From Ferrovibrio sp. (GTDB taxonomy: Bacteria; Pseudomonadota; Alphaproteobacteria; Ferrovibrionales; Ferrovibrionaceae), in the NCBI RefSeq assembly GCF_025869515.1, contig NZ_JAOZVR010000122.1, positions 48,258 to 112,257 of the forward strand: 64,000 bases of DNA. Reading direction: 5' to 3'. A program made the position numbers and the translations under genes. The notes beneath the pieces are model-generated. The model made no database searches. It was not told the origin of the DNA and was given only the letters and a program-made list of their open reading frames with translations. Below are positions 8,807-18,318 of the stretch, in pieces (positions within the stretch are counted from its first letter, which is position 1; every line of letters starts with the position of its first letter).

Positions 8807-10654
8807 TCAGCTGCGCGCGGTGAGCCGGACAAACGACACCGGCCGGTCAAAGCCCTTCAGCACGGCGCTTTCCCGGCTGAGTGTGCGATCCTGCAACAGC
8901 TCGGCCACCGCCGGATCGGCGGCCAGCTGTTCGGACAGGATGACCTCGCCGCGATGGCTGAGCCCCTGCAGGCGGGCAGCCATGTTCACGGTGCTGCCGA
9001 AATAGTCGAGCCGCTCGTTCAGCGTGACGGCGATGCAGCGGCCGCCATGCAGTCCCATTTTCAGGCCGATGGCCGCATCGGCAATCCGGCCGTCTGCGGC
9101 GGCTTCCTGGCGATAGTCGGCATTGAAGGCGGCAATACGGTCGTGAATGCGCAGCGCCGCCCGCACCGCCTGCTCGGGTGTGGCGAAGGCCGCCATCACC
9201 GCATCGCCGATGGTTTTGATCAGGGCACCGTCATGCTCGCGAATGATTTCGGCCAGGACGCCGAAATGCCGTCGCACCAGGCGATAGGCTGCGGCATCGC
9301 CAAGCTGCTCGTAGAGCGCGGTCGAGCCTTCCAGATCGGTGAACATCAGGGTGATGCTGTCGATGCCGACATCCTCGCCGGCGCGCAGTACCTGATCCGG
9401 CAGCAGGTCGCGGAAGGCCTGCAGGGTCGTAACCTCATGTGCGGTCAGTGCCTCGCTGCGCCAGGCCCGTGACTCGATCACGAAGGTCAGCAGACGGCTG
9501 CTGTGGTTGCGGAGCACGATGCCGCCGATGGTATCGCCCGCTTCCGCCCGGATCGTGAAGTCCGGCGCGACGGCATCCTCAGCGATCATCGTCGGAAAGG
9601 CGCCGCCGTCACAGGTAGTAACGCATTCGCCGCCGGGCTCCAGTGTCCGCAGGCGGTATTCGCCGGCTGGCAATGTTGCGGTCACCCGCCGTTGCTCGCC
9701 AGGTGCCAGGATTTGCTGCACCAGGATGTGGCGCGAAACATGCGGCCCGCCCATGCAGAATTCACCGTCGCCGATGGCGCGGATCGCGGCGGCCGGCCGG
9801 AAGCTGATTTCGATATTGCGGGTGAAGCTGCCGTCATAGGCGATATTGCAGGACGGGCAATGCGCCTGCTTGGGCAAATCCTCCAGCGTCGTTGCCGTGG
9901 CCTTGGCGCCGCCGCAGCGCGGGCAGAGCAGGTTCCAGGACAGGCTGAGCAGGCCGAGCCGGGTGGCTTCGAGGCAGAGTTCGGCCACATGCCGTACCGG
10001 CACCTGCCAGTCGCGGGCCAGCTTGCGCGGCCGCATGCGGATCAGGTCGACCTCCTGCGCAGCCGCGATATGACCGGCCAGCCGGTCGGCGAGATCGTGA
10101 TGATAGGCGCCGCCAGCGATTTGTCTGGTCAGGCCGGCCAGGCGTGCCTCCTGTTCCGGGGTCAGGTCCGGCGGCGTATAGGCAAACGGCATCGCGGCTT
10201 CGCCGGCAGCAAAGCTGGCGGCCTGGCGCACCATGCCCTCAAGGCCCTGGCCGATCTTGTCCAGCAGGCCGGTTGCGAAAAGCAGATGCCCGACAAGGCC
10301 GCGCGGCGTGCCGTTCAGCCGATAGGTGACCCGGCTGCCGCCTTCCGGCCTGGCTTCCAGCCTGAGCATCGGCCCCAGGCTTGCCAGCGGGCCGCGGCGG
10401 AATATCCGCAACTGACGGAATTCGCGCTCGACCACCCACTCGAATGGCGGGTCATCCCATTCGACCGCAACGCCCTTGTAACTGGCGGTGGCGCGGCGCT
10501 GCACCGAACCATCCGGCTGGGTGATCTCCTCGACAGCGTAGCGCGGCGTCCCGGCGGCTTCATTGAAGCGGGCGGTGTCGGACAGATAGGGCCAGAGCGC
10601 CGCCGGCGATGCCGGCAGGTCCCAGGTCCAGACACGTTCGTGCTGCTTCTGCAT
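8807..10654 (-). CDS. Class III adenylate cyclase with SRPBCC-like and zinc-ribbon N-terminal regions
   Basis: Probably makes cAMP from ATP. The C-terminal cyclase domain (about residues 430-610) has metal-binding D440 (FTDLEGS) and D484 (IKTIGDA), adenine-selecting K480 and D550 (LDYFG), and transition-state N557 and R561, so it looks active. Upstream, residues 1-160 resemble a START/SRPBCC fold (WPYLSDTARFNEA start, then alternating strands); residues 165-430 resemble the DUF5939-type region and carry a C244-x2-C247...C266-x2-C269 zinc ribbon. No membrane segment, so it should be cytoplasmic. It is convergent with the preceding gene (3 bases apart). The SRPBCC assignment is less certain than the cyclase. 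Confidence 0.85.
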   Translation of the reverse strand: MQKQHERVWTWDLPASPAALWPYLSDTARFNEAAGTPRYAVEEITQPDGSVQRRATASYKGVAVEWDDPPFEWVVEREFRQLRIFRRGPLASLGPMLRLEARPEGGSRVTYRLNGTPRGLVGHLLFATGLLDKIGQGLEGMVRQAASFAAGEAAMPFAYTPPDLTPEQEARLAGLTRQIAGGAYHHDLADRLAGHIAAAQEVDLIRMRPRKLARDWQVPVRHVAELCLEATRLGLLSLSWNLLCPRCGGAKATATTLEDLPKQAHCPSCNIAYDGSFTRNIEISFRPAAAIRAIGDGEFCMGGPHVSRHILVQQILAPGEQRRVTATLPAGEYRLRTLEPGGECVTTCDGGAFPTMIAEDAVAPDFTIRAEAGDTIGGIVLRNHSSRLLTFVIESRAWRSEALTAHEVTTLQAFRDLLPDQVLRAGEDVGIDSITLMFTDLEGSTALYEQLGDAAAYRLVRRHFGVLAEIIREHDGALIKTIGDAVMAAFATPEQAVRAALRIHDRIAAFNADYRQEAAADGRIADAAIGLKMGLHGGRCIAVTLNERLDYFGSTVNMAARLQGLSHRGEVILSEQLAADPAVAELLQDRTLSRESAVLKGFDRPVSFVRLTARS

Positions 10655-10709
10655 GCGGCAGAAGCTAGCACGATAGGGTTTTTGACAAGAGGCTCCGGCG
10701 GGGCGCCGG

Positions 10710-11234
10710 TCACATGGGCCGGGTGGCCGGATCCGGTTCAGGTTCGGTCATGCTGCTGCTGGCCGGCGATGGGCCATCGGCAGGGGCTGTCATAGTGGCC
10801 GGTTCGCTATAGCCCGAATTGTAACTGTCATAAGGCGCGGTGGCGATTTGCGGCACCGGGCGGCGGCCCGGCGGCGTCATCGGCATGCGCGGATCGGCCA
10901 GCGTGCGCGGCGGACCGGGCAGCTGGCGGCCTTCCAGCGAGTAGGGATCGGGTTCGGCGTAGCAGTCCACACTGCCGAGCGTCTTGAAGCAGAACACTTC
11001 CTGACGGTCGGTCGGCTTGTAGTTGCTGACGCAATAGGCACCCTCGGTAACGATGTTCTCGAGGTTGCAGGTCATTTCCAGCCGGCGTTCGACACGCGCC
11101 TTGAACACCTCATAGCCGACGCCGACCATGGTGCTCTGGGTAAACGGCGTCAGGTCGCCGCGCTGGTCCGAGCAGGCCGATAGCAGGCCGGCCAGCAGGG
11201 CCGGCAGCAGCAAGATGCGGATCGTCTGACGCAT
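10710..11234 (-). CDS. Putative lipoprotein of unknown function
   Basis: I do not recognise this 174-aa protein. It starts MRQTIRILLLPALLAGLLSAC, a typical lipoprotein signal with lipobox LSAC, so it should be lipid-anchored. The mature part has four Cys (CNLENIV, AYCVSN, VFCFK, DCYAE), possibly two disulfides, then a Pro/Ser/Thr-rich disordered tail from about residue 105. ATG 11234 is chosen because an AGGAGAG Shine-Dalgarno lies just before it; a longer in-frame start at 11258 would bury the signal peptide. Monocistronic by appearance. Confidence 0.72.
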   Translation of the reverse strand: MRQTIRILLLPALLAGLLSACSDQRGDLTPFTQSTMVGVGYEVFKARVERRLEMTCNLENIVTEGAYCVSNYKPTDRQEVFCFKTLGSVDCYAEPDPYSLEGRQLPGPPRTLADPRMPMTPPGRRPVPQIATAPYDSYNSGYSEPATMTAPADGPSPASSSMTEPEPDPATRPM

Positions 11235-11370
11235 GGGCTTCTCTCCTGCGTGTGGCATCCATACGGATGCCTGTCTGCCATTCTGGCAACGCCATTATCG
11301 CGCCCAGTCCATTGAATATCCAGTTAAGCGATATGGTTAAAACGCGTTAGCCATACCGGATAACCGCAGC

Positions 11371-12798
11371 TTAACGGACCGGCTGGGGCAGGCGGAGGCG
11401 GAAGGTGGTACCCAGTGGCCCGGTGCGGACCAGTTCCAGGTCACCGCCATGGGCGCGGATCAGCTCCCGGGCGATGGCAAGTCCAAGGCCGGTGCCGCCG
11501 CTGCGTCCGCCGCGGAAGGGCTCGAACAGATGCGCCCGTGCCGCCTCACTCAGGCCGGTGCCGCTGTCAGCCACCTCGATGACGATGTCGTTTGCATCCA
11601 TGGCCGCGGCGATGCGCAGATCGCCGCCCTCCGGCATGGCCTGGGCCGCATTGCGCATCAGGTTGTTGAGCACACGGTAAAGATGCTCGGCATCGGCAAA
11701 CAGCGGCAGGTCTTCCGGCACGGCATTATGCCAGCGGATGCCGGTGCCGTCGGGCAGTCCGAGCGCGGCGGCCACATCGTCCACGAAATCGTGCAGGGCG
11801 ATCTGGCACGGCTCGGGGGCGCGCTCCTCCGCCTTGCCGTAACGCAGCGTCTGCGCGCAGAGCGCGATGGCACGATCGATCGAGCCGACCAGCCGCGGCG
11901 CCACCTGGCGCACGGTGGGATCGTCGGATGCGGCCAGGCGGTCCGAGACCAACTGGGCCGAGGCCAGCATGTTGCGCAGGTCATGGCTGATCTTGCTGAC
12001 GGCGATGCCGAGCTGTGCCAGCCGCATGCGCTGCGTCAGGGCCTGGCGCAGGTCCTGCTGCATCATCTGCAATTCGCGCTCGGCCAGGCCGAGTTCATCG
12101 CGGCGCTGCGTCGGGCGGATGATCTGGCGCGCATCCTCCGGCGCGGCATGGAAACCGACGATACTGCCGATCAGGCGACGGATCGGCCGCACCAGCAGCC
12201 ATTGCAGGCTCAGATAGACCAGGCTGCCGGTGAAGACGGAAATCAGCATCGCCACCCAGAAGACCCGCCAGGAGAAATCGCGCAGGGCATCGGTCATCGG
12301 CGCGGTCGGCAGCACCACTTCGATGCGGGTATGCGGATCGCGCGGCGAGGGGCCGAGCACGCGGACATACTCGCTGGCCGGCTTGGTCAGCACCATCACG
12401 GCATTGACGATGCCTTCCCACCATTGCTGAGTGGCAAGGTCGACCGGCTTGCCCAGCATCGGCAGTTCCTGACGGTCGCTGAGGATCAGAGCATTCGATT
12501 CCTTGCGCCGCATCGCCACCAGCTTGCCGCCGACATTGCGCAGCAGCTCGTCTTCCAGTTCGGCGCTGACCATACCGTTCGGCGCCGCCAGCAACGCCAG
12601 TGCCGCCTGGTCGGCAAGTTCGATGCGCGCTTCCAGATAACTGATGCGGAAGCGGCTCATCGCCGGCAGGTAGATCAGCACGGCCGACAGCATGGTGAAG
12701 CCGACGGTAAGGACCAGCAGACGGCCGGACAGGCTGGCGACCGCGGGCGGGCGAGGCAGCCGTGACTGGTTGGTCGAGGGGACAGGGTCGGCAGTCAT
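11371..12798 (-). CDS. Membrane sensor histidine kinase, orphan
   Basis: Two membrane segments (about residues 26-47 and 178-202) flank a periplasmic sensor region of about 130 residues; a HAMP-like linker (PIRRLIGSI) follows. The H-box is KISHDLRNML with H272; the N-box is NLMRNAAQA, G1 is DSGTGL and G2 is GGTGLGLAI, so the catalytic domain is complete. No response regulator lies beside it, hence 'orphan'. The next gene upstream on the same strand, an FAD oxidoreductase, ends only 19 bases before this start, so the two may form an operon. Ligand unknown. Confidence 0.88.
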   Translation of the reverse strand: MTADPVPSTNQSRLPRPPAVASLSGRLLVLTVGFTMLSAVLIYLPAMSRFRISYLEARIELADQAALALLAAPNGMVSAELEDELLRNVGGKLVAMRRKESNALILSDRQELPMLGKPVDLATQQWWEGIVNAVMVLTKPASEYVRVLGPSPRDPHTRIEVVLPTAPMTDALRDFSWRVFWVAMLISVFTGSLVYLSLQWLLVRPIRRLIGSIVGFHAAPEDARQIIRPTQRRDELGLAERELQMMQQDLRQALTQRMRLAQLGIAVSKISHDLRNMLASAQLVSDRLAASDDPTVRQVAPRLVGSIDRAIALCAQTLRYGKAEERAPEPCQIALHDFVDDVAAALGLPDGTGIRWHNAVPEDLPLFADAEHLYRVLNNLMRNAAQAMPEGGDLRIAAAMDANDIVIEVADSGTGLSEAARAHLFEPFRGGRSGGTGLGLAIARELIRAHGGDLELVRTGPLGTTFRLRLPQPVR

Positions 12799-12817
12799 GA
12801 CGCAGTATTATAGCGTC

Positions 12818-14242
12818 TCAGTCGAAACGGGCGAGGAACTGCACGATTCGCCGGCTCAGCGGACTAAACAGTTTCGGACGGTAGAAATCGGTGGCGGCCT
12901 GCGCCGCGGTGCTGCCGCGCGCCGGGAAGGGGGCAATCATCGTCTGCATGGCGCCGATCCCGAGTCCCTTGCCGATCGCCAGGGCCCAGGGCTGCAGGAT
13001 CTCGGCAGCCTGCGGACCAACGGCGGCGGCCCCCAGAACGCGGCCGAACGGGGTGGTGATCACCTTCAGCAGACCCTCGCTGCGGCCTTCGGCCACCGCC
13101 CGCTCGTTCAGCGCAAACGGACGGCGCAGGATGCGAATGCTGCCGTGGTGGCGCCGGGCTTCGGATTCGCTCAGGCCCGCACAGGCGAGCTCGGGATCGC
13201 AGGCCACGAGGCTGGCGGCGGTATCGCGCCCGGCCCGCACCGGCAGGCGCAGCAGGATATTTTTCAGCGCCACGCCGGCATGATGCAGCGCGATGGCGGT
13301 GGTGGCCTGCGGATCGATGGCGGCACCAAGGGCGAAAACGCGTCGGTTGGTGGTGCGCAGCCGGCGATCGACGTCGATACCACGTGGGCCGGAGGCGATG
13401 CCGGCAGCCGTGAGGTTGAGAGCTGCCGAATCGGGTTCCCAGCCGGTGGCGAGCAGCAGATGCGAGCCGGCGATCCGCGTGCTGCTGCCATCGGTATGGC
13501 GCAGGGTGAGTACGATGCCGGGTACCGAATTCTCGGCCTGCGCAATCTCGGTCTGCTCATGCAGGGTGACGCCATCGGCGCGCAATGCATCGATCACCAG
13601 ATCGCTCAGTTCCGGATCGTGACGGGACAGGCAACGCTGGCGCTCGATCAGCGTGACCTTGACGCCCATGCGGCGAAAGGCCTGGGCAAAGGCAACGCCG
13701 GTTCCGCCGCCGCCGACAATCAGCAGATGCAGTGGCCGTTCGGTCAGGTCGAAGGTGGATTGCGGCGTCAGGCAGGAAATATCATCCAGCCCGGGGATAG
13801 CCGGCATGGCGGGCCGCGCACCGCTGGCGATGACGATCCGCCGGGCGACGACAATCGTGTTTCCGACGGCAAGCGTATCGGGTGCAGTGAAGCGGGCCTC
13901 GCCCTGCAAGACTGTCATGCCGAAAGCGGCCAGCCGCTCGAACGAGTCATTCGGCGCCTGGGCGGCTATCATGGACTTGGTACGCCGCATGACCGCGGCA
14001 AAGTCGATATCCGGTTCTTCATACCGGATGCCGAACGCGGCGGCATCCCGCCAGTTCGTGGCATGGGCGGCGGCGGCGGCCAGGGCCTGCAACGGCAGAT
14101 CTGCATGCAGCCGCTGTCCGCCCGGGCGACCACGTTCGATCAACACGGTTTTCGCACCCAGCAGGGCGCTGCCGGTTGCAACGGTGATGCCACCGGCACC
14201 GGCGCCGATTACGGCGATATCGCAGTCGATCCGCTCATTCAT
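12818..14242 (-). CDS. FAD/NAD(P)-dependent oxidoreductase of the disulfide-reductase fold without redox cysteines
   Basis: 474-aa flavoprotein with an FAD dinucleotide fold (DIAVIGAGAGGITVA, residues 8-22), an NAD(P) fold (LLIVGGGGTGVAFAQAFR), ATGWEPDSAAL and a C-terminal dimerisation domain, i.e. the lipoamide dehydrogenase/mercuric reductase layout. The CxxxxC redox disulfide expected near residue 42-47 is replaced by RPGGQRLHADLP, and the C-terminal catalytic His-Pro-Thr motif is replaced by IAPFPARGST. It therefore cannot be a standard dithiol enzyme; some other NAD(P)H:acceptor reaction is likely. ATG 14242 is used; frame extension upstream lacks family similarity. Confidence 0.85.
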   Translation of the reverse strand: MNERIDCDIAVIGAGAGGITVATGSALLGAKTVLIERGRPGGQRLHADLPLQALAAAAAHATNWRDAAAFGIRYEEPDIDFAAVMRRTKSMIAAQAPNDSFERLAAFGMTVLQGEARFTAPDTLAVGNTIVVARRIVIASGARPAMPAIPGLDDISCLTPQSTFDLTERPLHLLIVGGGGTGVAFAQAFRRMGVKVTLIERQRCLSRHDPELSDLVIDALRADGVTLHEQTEIAQAENSVPGIVLTLRHTDGSSTRIAGSHLLLATGWEPDSAALNLTAAGIASGPRGIDVDRRLRTTNRRVFALGAAIDPQATTAIALHHAGVALKNILLRLPVRAGRDTAASLVACDPELACAGLSESEARRHHGSIRILRRPFALNERAVAEGRSEGLLKVITTPFGRVLGAAAVGPQAAEILQPWALAIGKGLGIGAMQTMIAPFPARGSTAAQAATDFYRPKLFSPLSRRIVQFLARFD

Positions 14243-14431
14243 GAATGCAGCAAAGACAGTGATGTGCCCGGAGTCAAGCAATCGACTCGGGGCAGGTCCG
14301 ATGCCGGCCGCCCCGTTTTTGCCGCAATGGCGCGGCAAAGAGAGCAATTAACGCCTGTTTAGGCTATAGGTTGGGCGACATGCTGCGCATCCGGGGTGCA
14401 AGCCTGTTGCTCTGCCTTTCATCTTCTGGCC

Positions 14432-16870
14432 ATGCCCACCATGACGATACGACCGATTGCACTTCTGTTTCGCCTTGCCGTGCTGCTGTGTTTGACATTT
14501 GCAGCGATTCCGTCAGCGCCGGCGCAACCTGCAGGTCCTGCCCAGGCCGGCGCTCTCACACCCACAGACTGGAACGCGGCGCTGCTGGCGATTACCCGGC
14601 AGCTGCGCGATCCGCGCATGGATGATGATGGTTTTGCCTCGCTGCGTGCCGATCTCGACCGGCTGCGCGTGAATGCCAGTGCCGAGCGCGACCAGTTCAA
14701 GCAGGCGGTGGCGACGACGCAAACGCAGCTCGATGCTTTAGGTCCGGCCCCGGCATCCGGGCAGCCGCGTGAAGCACCGGCAGTGACGGAGTCGCGGCGC
14801 CAGCTTGCCGTGCGTCTGCAGTCGGTGCAGGACAGCGTGAAGCAGGCCGAGTTGGCGCTGACGCGCATCGTCGCCCTGCAGGATGAAGTGGCCGACGAAG
14901 CGCGGCGTCAGTTTACCCGACAGCTGCTTTATCGCGGCACCTCGCCGTTCAATCCGGATTTCTGGCGCAATGGCATCGAGGATATCAAGGCAGTCTCCGC
15001 CCCGGTAATGGCCGCGCCGGCACAATGGTGGCAGGCGGATGACGGTCGCCGATCAGGCAGCACGACGCTGCTGCAGATCATCATGGTTGCGGTTCTGTCG
15101 GCCGCGCTGCTGATCCCGATGCAGCGTTGGCTGCGGCAGCATTACGGCATACGCCCCGAGAGCGGGGAGCCTTCGGCTGTGCGGCGCACGATTGCGGCCT
15201 TCACCGTGCTGATCGGCCATACGGCGATGCCGCTGGTTGTGCTCTGGGCCACTTATGCCGTGCTGGTCGGCAACGACTGGGCCACCGGCCTGGTCGGCCG
15301 CATGATGTACATGCTGATGCAGGCGGTCAGCATAGCCCTGCTGGCGCATGGTCTGGCGCAGGCGACATTGGCTCCGCATCATGCGGCCTGGTCGCTGATC
15401 CCGCTGCCCGAGCCGCAGCGCAGCAAGCTGCAGCGCCGCGTCACGGCCTTTTCGATCGGCATGGTGCTGATTGCGATACTTGTGGGGCCGTCGCGCGTTC
15501 CCGATTTCGGCACCGCCGGCCGCGACATGGTCATCGCTGCCGTGGCGCTGTTTCTCGTGGCTTCCAATCTGGCCTTTTCAGATCCGCGGCTGTGGCGGCC
15601 GCTGAGCGAAGACATGCGGCCGTTGCGCCTGTTCGCCGGCCTGATCTTCGGGCTCAGTGTGATCGCGCTCGGCGCGGTGCTGCTCGGGTATTACGGCTTT
15701 GCCGCTTTTCTGGCCTATGGCCTGCTCGGCAGCGCCCTGGCCCTGGGCGCCTATGCCCTGGTGCGCAGTGCAGTGCGCGACGGACTGGCCCATCTGGCAG
15801 ACAATCCGGAAAGCCGCTTCCGCAGCTGGCGCCAGACGCTGGGCCTCAGCGGCCCGATGAGCACGACCAGCCAGCTGCTGCTCGGGCTGCTGGCCGACAT
15901 TGTGCTGTTCGCGTTGCTGCTGATCGGTCTCGCCCTTGCCTGGGGTGTCAGCCGGGCGACGCTGATCGGCTATATGCTCGAACTCTTCTATGGTGTCACC
16001 ATTGGTCCGGTCACGATCTCGCTGGGCAATATCCTGGCGGCCCTGGTGGTTCTGGTGATCGGCATCGGCCTGACCCGCTTCCTGAGCGGCGGCCTGAACA
16101 ACCGGCTGGAACAGCAAAGCGGGATTGATCCCGGCGTGCGCAATTCCATGGTCACCGGGCTGACTTATGTCGGCTACCTGATCGCGCTGGTGACCGGTGT
16201 TGGCGTGATTGGCCTTGATCTGTCCAATCTGGCGATCATCGCGGGTGCGCTGTCGGTCGGCATCGGTTTCGGCCTGCAGAATATCGTCAATAATTTCGTC
16301 TCGGGCCTGATCCTGCTGATCGAACGGCCGGTGAAGGTTGGCGACTGGGTGGTGATCGGCGACCGCGAAGGTTACGTACGGCGTATCAATGTGCGCTCGA
16401 CCGAAATCGAAACCTTTCCGCGCGCCTCGGTGATCATTCCGAATTCTGAGCTGATCTCCAGCCCAGTGATGAACTGGACGCATCGCAACCGGCTGGGCCG
16501 TGTCGATGTCGCGGTCAGCCTGTCCTATGCGGCCGATCTGGAGAAAGCGCGCGATGTGCTGCTGGATTGCCTGAAAGGCCATCCGGATATCCTCAGCATG
16601 CCGGAGCCGCAGGTGATCTTCCGCGATTTCGGCGCCGGCACGCTGCTATTCGCGCTGCGCGGCCATATCGCGGATGTGGAAAAACGGCACATGATCGAGA
16701 GTGATCTGCGTTTTGCCATCCATAAATGCCTGAAGGAAAGTGGTGTCGGCCTGCCTTATGGTGCGCCGGCCATGCTGCACCTGGCCGATATCGATCGGCT
16801 GGAAAAAGCTTTGGGCGGCCTGCACTCTTCAGAGCCGGGCCGCCCAAAGTCTCCGCAGACGGAAGTCTAG
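14432..16870 (+). CDS. Large MscS-type mechanosensitive channel (DUF3772-containing)
   Basis: Inner-membrane channel that releases solutes under hypo-osmotic stress. An N-terminal signal peptide (ending near APAQP) is followed by a periplasmic coiled-coil region of the DUF3772 type (about 30-190), some ten membrane segments, and the MscS core with pore helix ALSVGIGFGLQNIVNNFVSG and the beta-domain VKVGDWVVIGDREGYVRRINVRSTEIETF. About 812 aa. ATG 14432 or 14441 gives a good signal sequence; an in-frame GTG at 14396 adds 12 residues. Its stop codon directly abuts the convergent pirin gene. Confidence 0.92.
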   Translation: MPTMTIRPIALLFRLAVLLCLTFAAIPSAPAQPAGPAQAGALTPTDWNAALLAITRQLRDPRMDDDGFASLRADLDRLRVNASAERDQFKQAVATTQTQLDALGPAPASGQPREAPAVTESRRQLAVRLQSVQDSVKQAELALTRIVALQDEVADEARRQFTRQLLYRGTSPFNPDFWRNGIEDIKAVSAPVMAAPAQWWQADDGRRSGSTTLLQIIMVAVLSAALLIPMQRWLRQHYGIRPESGEPSAVRRTIAAFTVLIGHTAMPLVVLWATYAVLVGNDWATGLVGRMMYMLMQAVSIALLAHGLAQATLAPHHAAWSLIPLPEPQRSKLQRRVTAFSIGMVLIAILVGPSRVPDFGTAGRDMVIAAVALFLVASNLAFSDPRLWRPLSEDMRPLRLFAGLIFGLSVIALGAVLLGYYGFAAFLAYGLLGSALALGAYALVRSAVRDGLAHLADNPESRFRSWRQTLGLSGPMSTTSQLLLGLLADIVLFALLLIGLALAWGVSRATLIGYMLELFYGVTIGPVTISLGNILAALVVLVIGIGLTRFLSGGLNNRLEQQSGIDPGVRNSMVTGLTYVGYLIALVTGVGVIGLDLSNLAIIAGALSVGIGFGLQNIVNNFVSGLILLIERPVKVGDWVVIGDREGYVRRINVRSTEIETFPRASVIIPNSELISSPVMNWTHRNRLGRVDVAVSLSYAADLEKARDVLLDCLKGHPDILSMPEPQVIFRDFGAGTLLFALRGHIADVEKRHMIESDLRFAIHKCLKESGVGLPYGAPAMLHLADIDRLEKALGGLHSSEPGRPKSPQTEV

Positions 16871-17602
16871 TTAGTTCGGGCGTCCGGTCGGACGCGGCAG
16901 ATCGAACAGCAGAATTTCGGCGCCATCGACGGCGGTGATCTCGATCTTGCCGTCACCCACCAGCGCTGCGCCGGCGCGGGTGGCGACCTGCTGGCCATCC
17001 ACCGTCACCGAACCATCGGCCACCACCAGATAGCCCATGCGGTCGGGCTTCTGTTCATAGGTGGCGCTCTGGCCCTTTTCGATCAGGGCGCCGAACAGCG
17101 TGGCATCCTGATGGATCAGCAGCGTGCCGGGGTTGGCCGATAGCACCGGCTCCTCGCCCGAAGCCAGCGGCACCAGCTTGTTGGCGCGATCGGCCTTGGG
17201 GAATTGCGCCTGGTCCCAGCGCGGCTTCAGCTTGGCCTGGCGCGGCTGGATCCAGATCTGGAACAGATGCGTCAGCTCGTCTTCGGCATTGTATTCCGAA
17301 TGCATGATGCCGGTGCCGGCAGACATCACCTGCACATCGCCGGCCGGGGTCCGGCCCTTGTTGCCCAGGCTGTCTTCGTGGCTGATGGCGCCCCTGGTGA
17401 CATAGGTGATGATTTCCATGTCGCGGTGGCCATGCATCGGGAAGCCCGAATGCGGCGCGATTTCGTCATCGTTCCACACCCGCAGCGGCCCGAAGCCGTA
17501 GCCCATCGGAGCCTCGACACCGGAGAAGTTGAAATGGAACCGGCTGTTCAGCCAGTCGACATTCATGCGACCGAGATCATCAAAAGGAACAACATGAATC
17601 AT
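16871..17602 (-). CDS. Pirin family protein
   Basis: Bicupin with an N-terminal metal site; bacterial pirins include quercetinase-like dioxygenases and redox regulators. Metal-ligand motifs MHGHRDMEII and GIMHSEYN (with PHSGFP before) are intact. 243 aa, usual length. ATG 17602 has a GGAGG Shine-Dalgarno; a further upstream ATG at 17614 overlaps that site and is less likely. It lies 57 bases downstream of wrbA on the same strand, so a wrbA-pirin redox operon controlled from the wrbA/lysR intergenic region is plausible. Confidence 0.9.
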   Translation of the reverse strand: MIHVVPFDDLGRMNVDWLNSRFHFNFSGVEAPMGYGFGPLRVWNDDEIAPHSGFPMHGHRDMEIITYVTRGAISHEDSLGNKGRTPAGDVQVMSAGTGIMHSEYNAEDELTHLFQIWIQPRQAKLKPRWDQAQFPKADRANKLVPLASGEEPVLSANPGTLLIHQDATLFGALIEKGQSATYEQKPDRMGYLVVADGSVTVDGQQVATRAGAALVGDGKIEITAVDGAEILLFDLPRPTGRPN

Positions 17603-17659
17603 GGAAACCTCCATCGGCGACGGCTGATATTATCCCAGCCGTCGCCGCAGTGCGTAAGG

Positions 17660-18259
17660 TTAAGCCTTCAGCTTGGCGGCGATGCCCGCCACATGCTTGC
17701 CCTGGAAGCGGGCGGTCTTGAGTTCCACCTCGGTCGGCGAACGGCTGCCGTCCGGGCCGGCGATGGTACCGGCGCCGAGCGGCGAGCCGCCCTTCACCGC
17801 GCTGACGTCCATGGTTTCCGGGATGGCATAGGGCAGGCCGACGATCACCAGGCCATGATGCAGCAGAGTGGTGTGGAAGCTGCTCGCGGTGGTTTCGTTG
17901 CCGCCACCGGTGCCGGTGGAGACGAACACGCTGCCGACCTTGCCGACCAGCGCGCCCTTGACCCACAGGCCGCCGGTCTGGTCGAGGAAGCTGCGCATCT
18001 GCCCGGTCATGTTGCCGAAACGGGTGCCGGTGCCGAAGATGATGGCGTCATAATCGGCCAGCTCGGCCGGGTCGGCGATCGGAGCGGCCTGATCCCACTT
18101 GCCGCCGGCCTTCTTGAAGGCCTCTTCCGGCATGGTCTCGGGCACGCGCTTGATCGTCACCTGGGTGCCGGGAACCTCCCGGGCGCCGGCGGCGACCGCC
18201 TCGGCCATTTTCTCAACATGGCCGTACATTGAATGATACAGCACGAGAATCTTGGTCAT
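17660..18259 (-). CDS. wrbA: NAD(P)H:quinone oxidoreductase, WrbA type
   Basis: Flavodoxin-like FMN enzyme that reduces quinones by two electrons and limits redox cycling. FMN-phosphate loop [12 protein letters not shown] at the N-terminus, [25 protein letters not shown] and [11 protein letters not shown] are the WrbA signature segments; 199 aa is usual. ATG 18259 follows TGGAGAA. It is transcribed divergently from a lysR gene with repeated GAAACAAT motifs between them, a typical LysR-regulator/target arrangement. Confidence 0.95.
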   Translation of the reverse strand: MTKILVLYHSMYGHVEKMAEAVAAGAREVPGTQVTIKRVPETMPEEAFKKAGGKWDQAAPIADPAELADYDAIIFGTGTRFGNMTGQMRSFLDQTGGLWVKGALVGKVGSVFVSTGTGGGNETTASSFHTTLLHHGLVIVGLPYAIPETMDVSAVKGGSPLGAGTIAGPDGSRSPTEVELKTARFQGKHVAGIAAKLKA

Positions 18260-18318
18260 TGTCGTTTCTCCAGTTGGGGCGGGTTGGTGTTGAGGCGAAA
18301 GTAAGCTTTTCCTGAATT

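Noticed and set aside
9503..10795. Plus-strand frame across the cyclase gene
   Set aside because: Shadow frame; the cyclase on the other strand has all catalytic residues.
12692..14362. Plus-strand 556-codon frame
   Set aside because: Overlaps the flavoprotein and kinase genes completely and has no domain.
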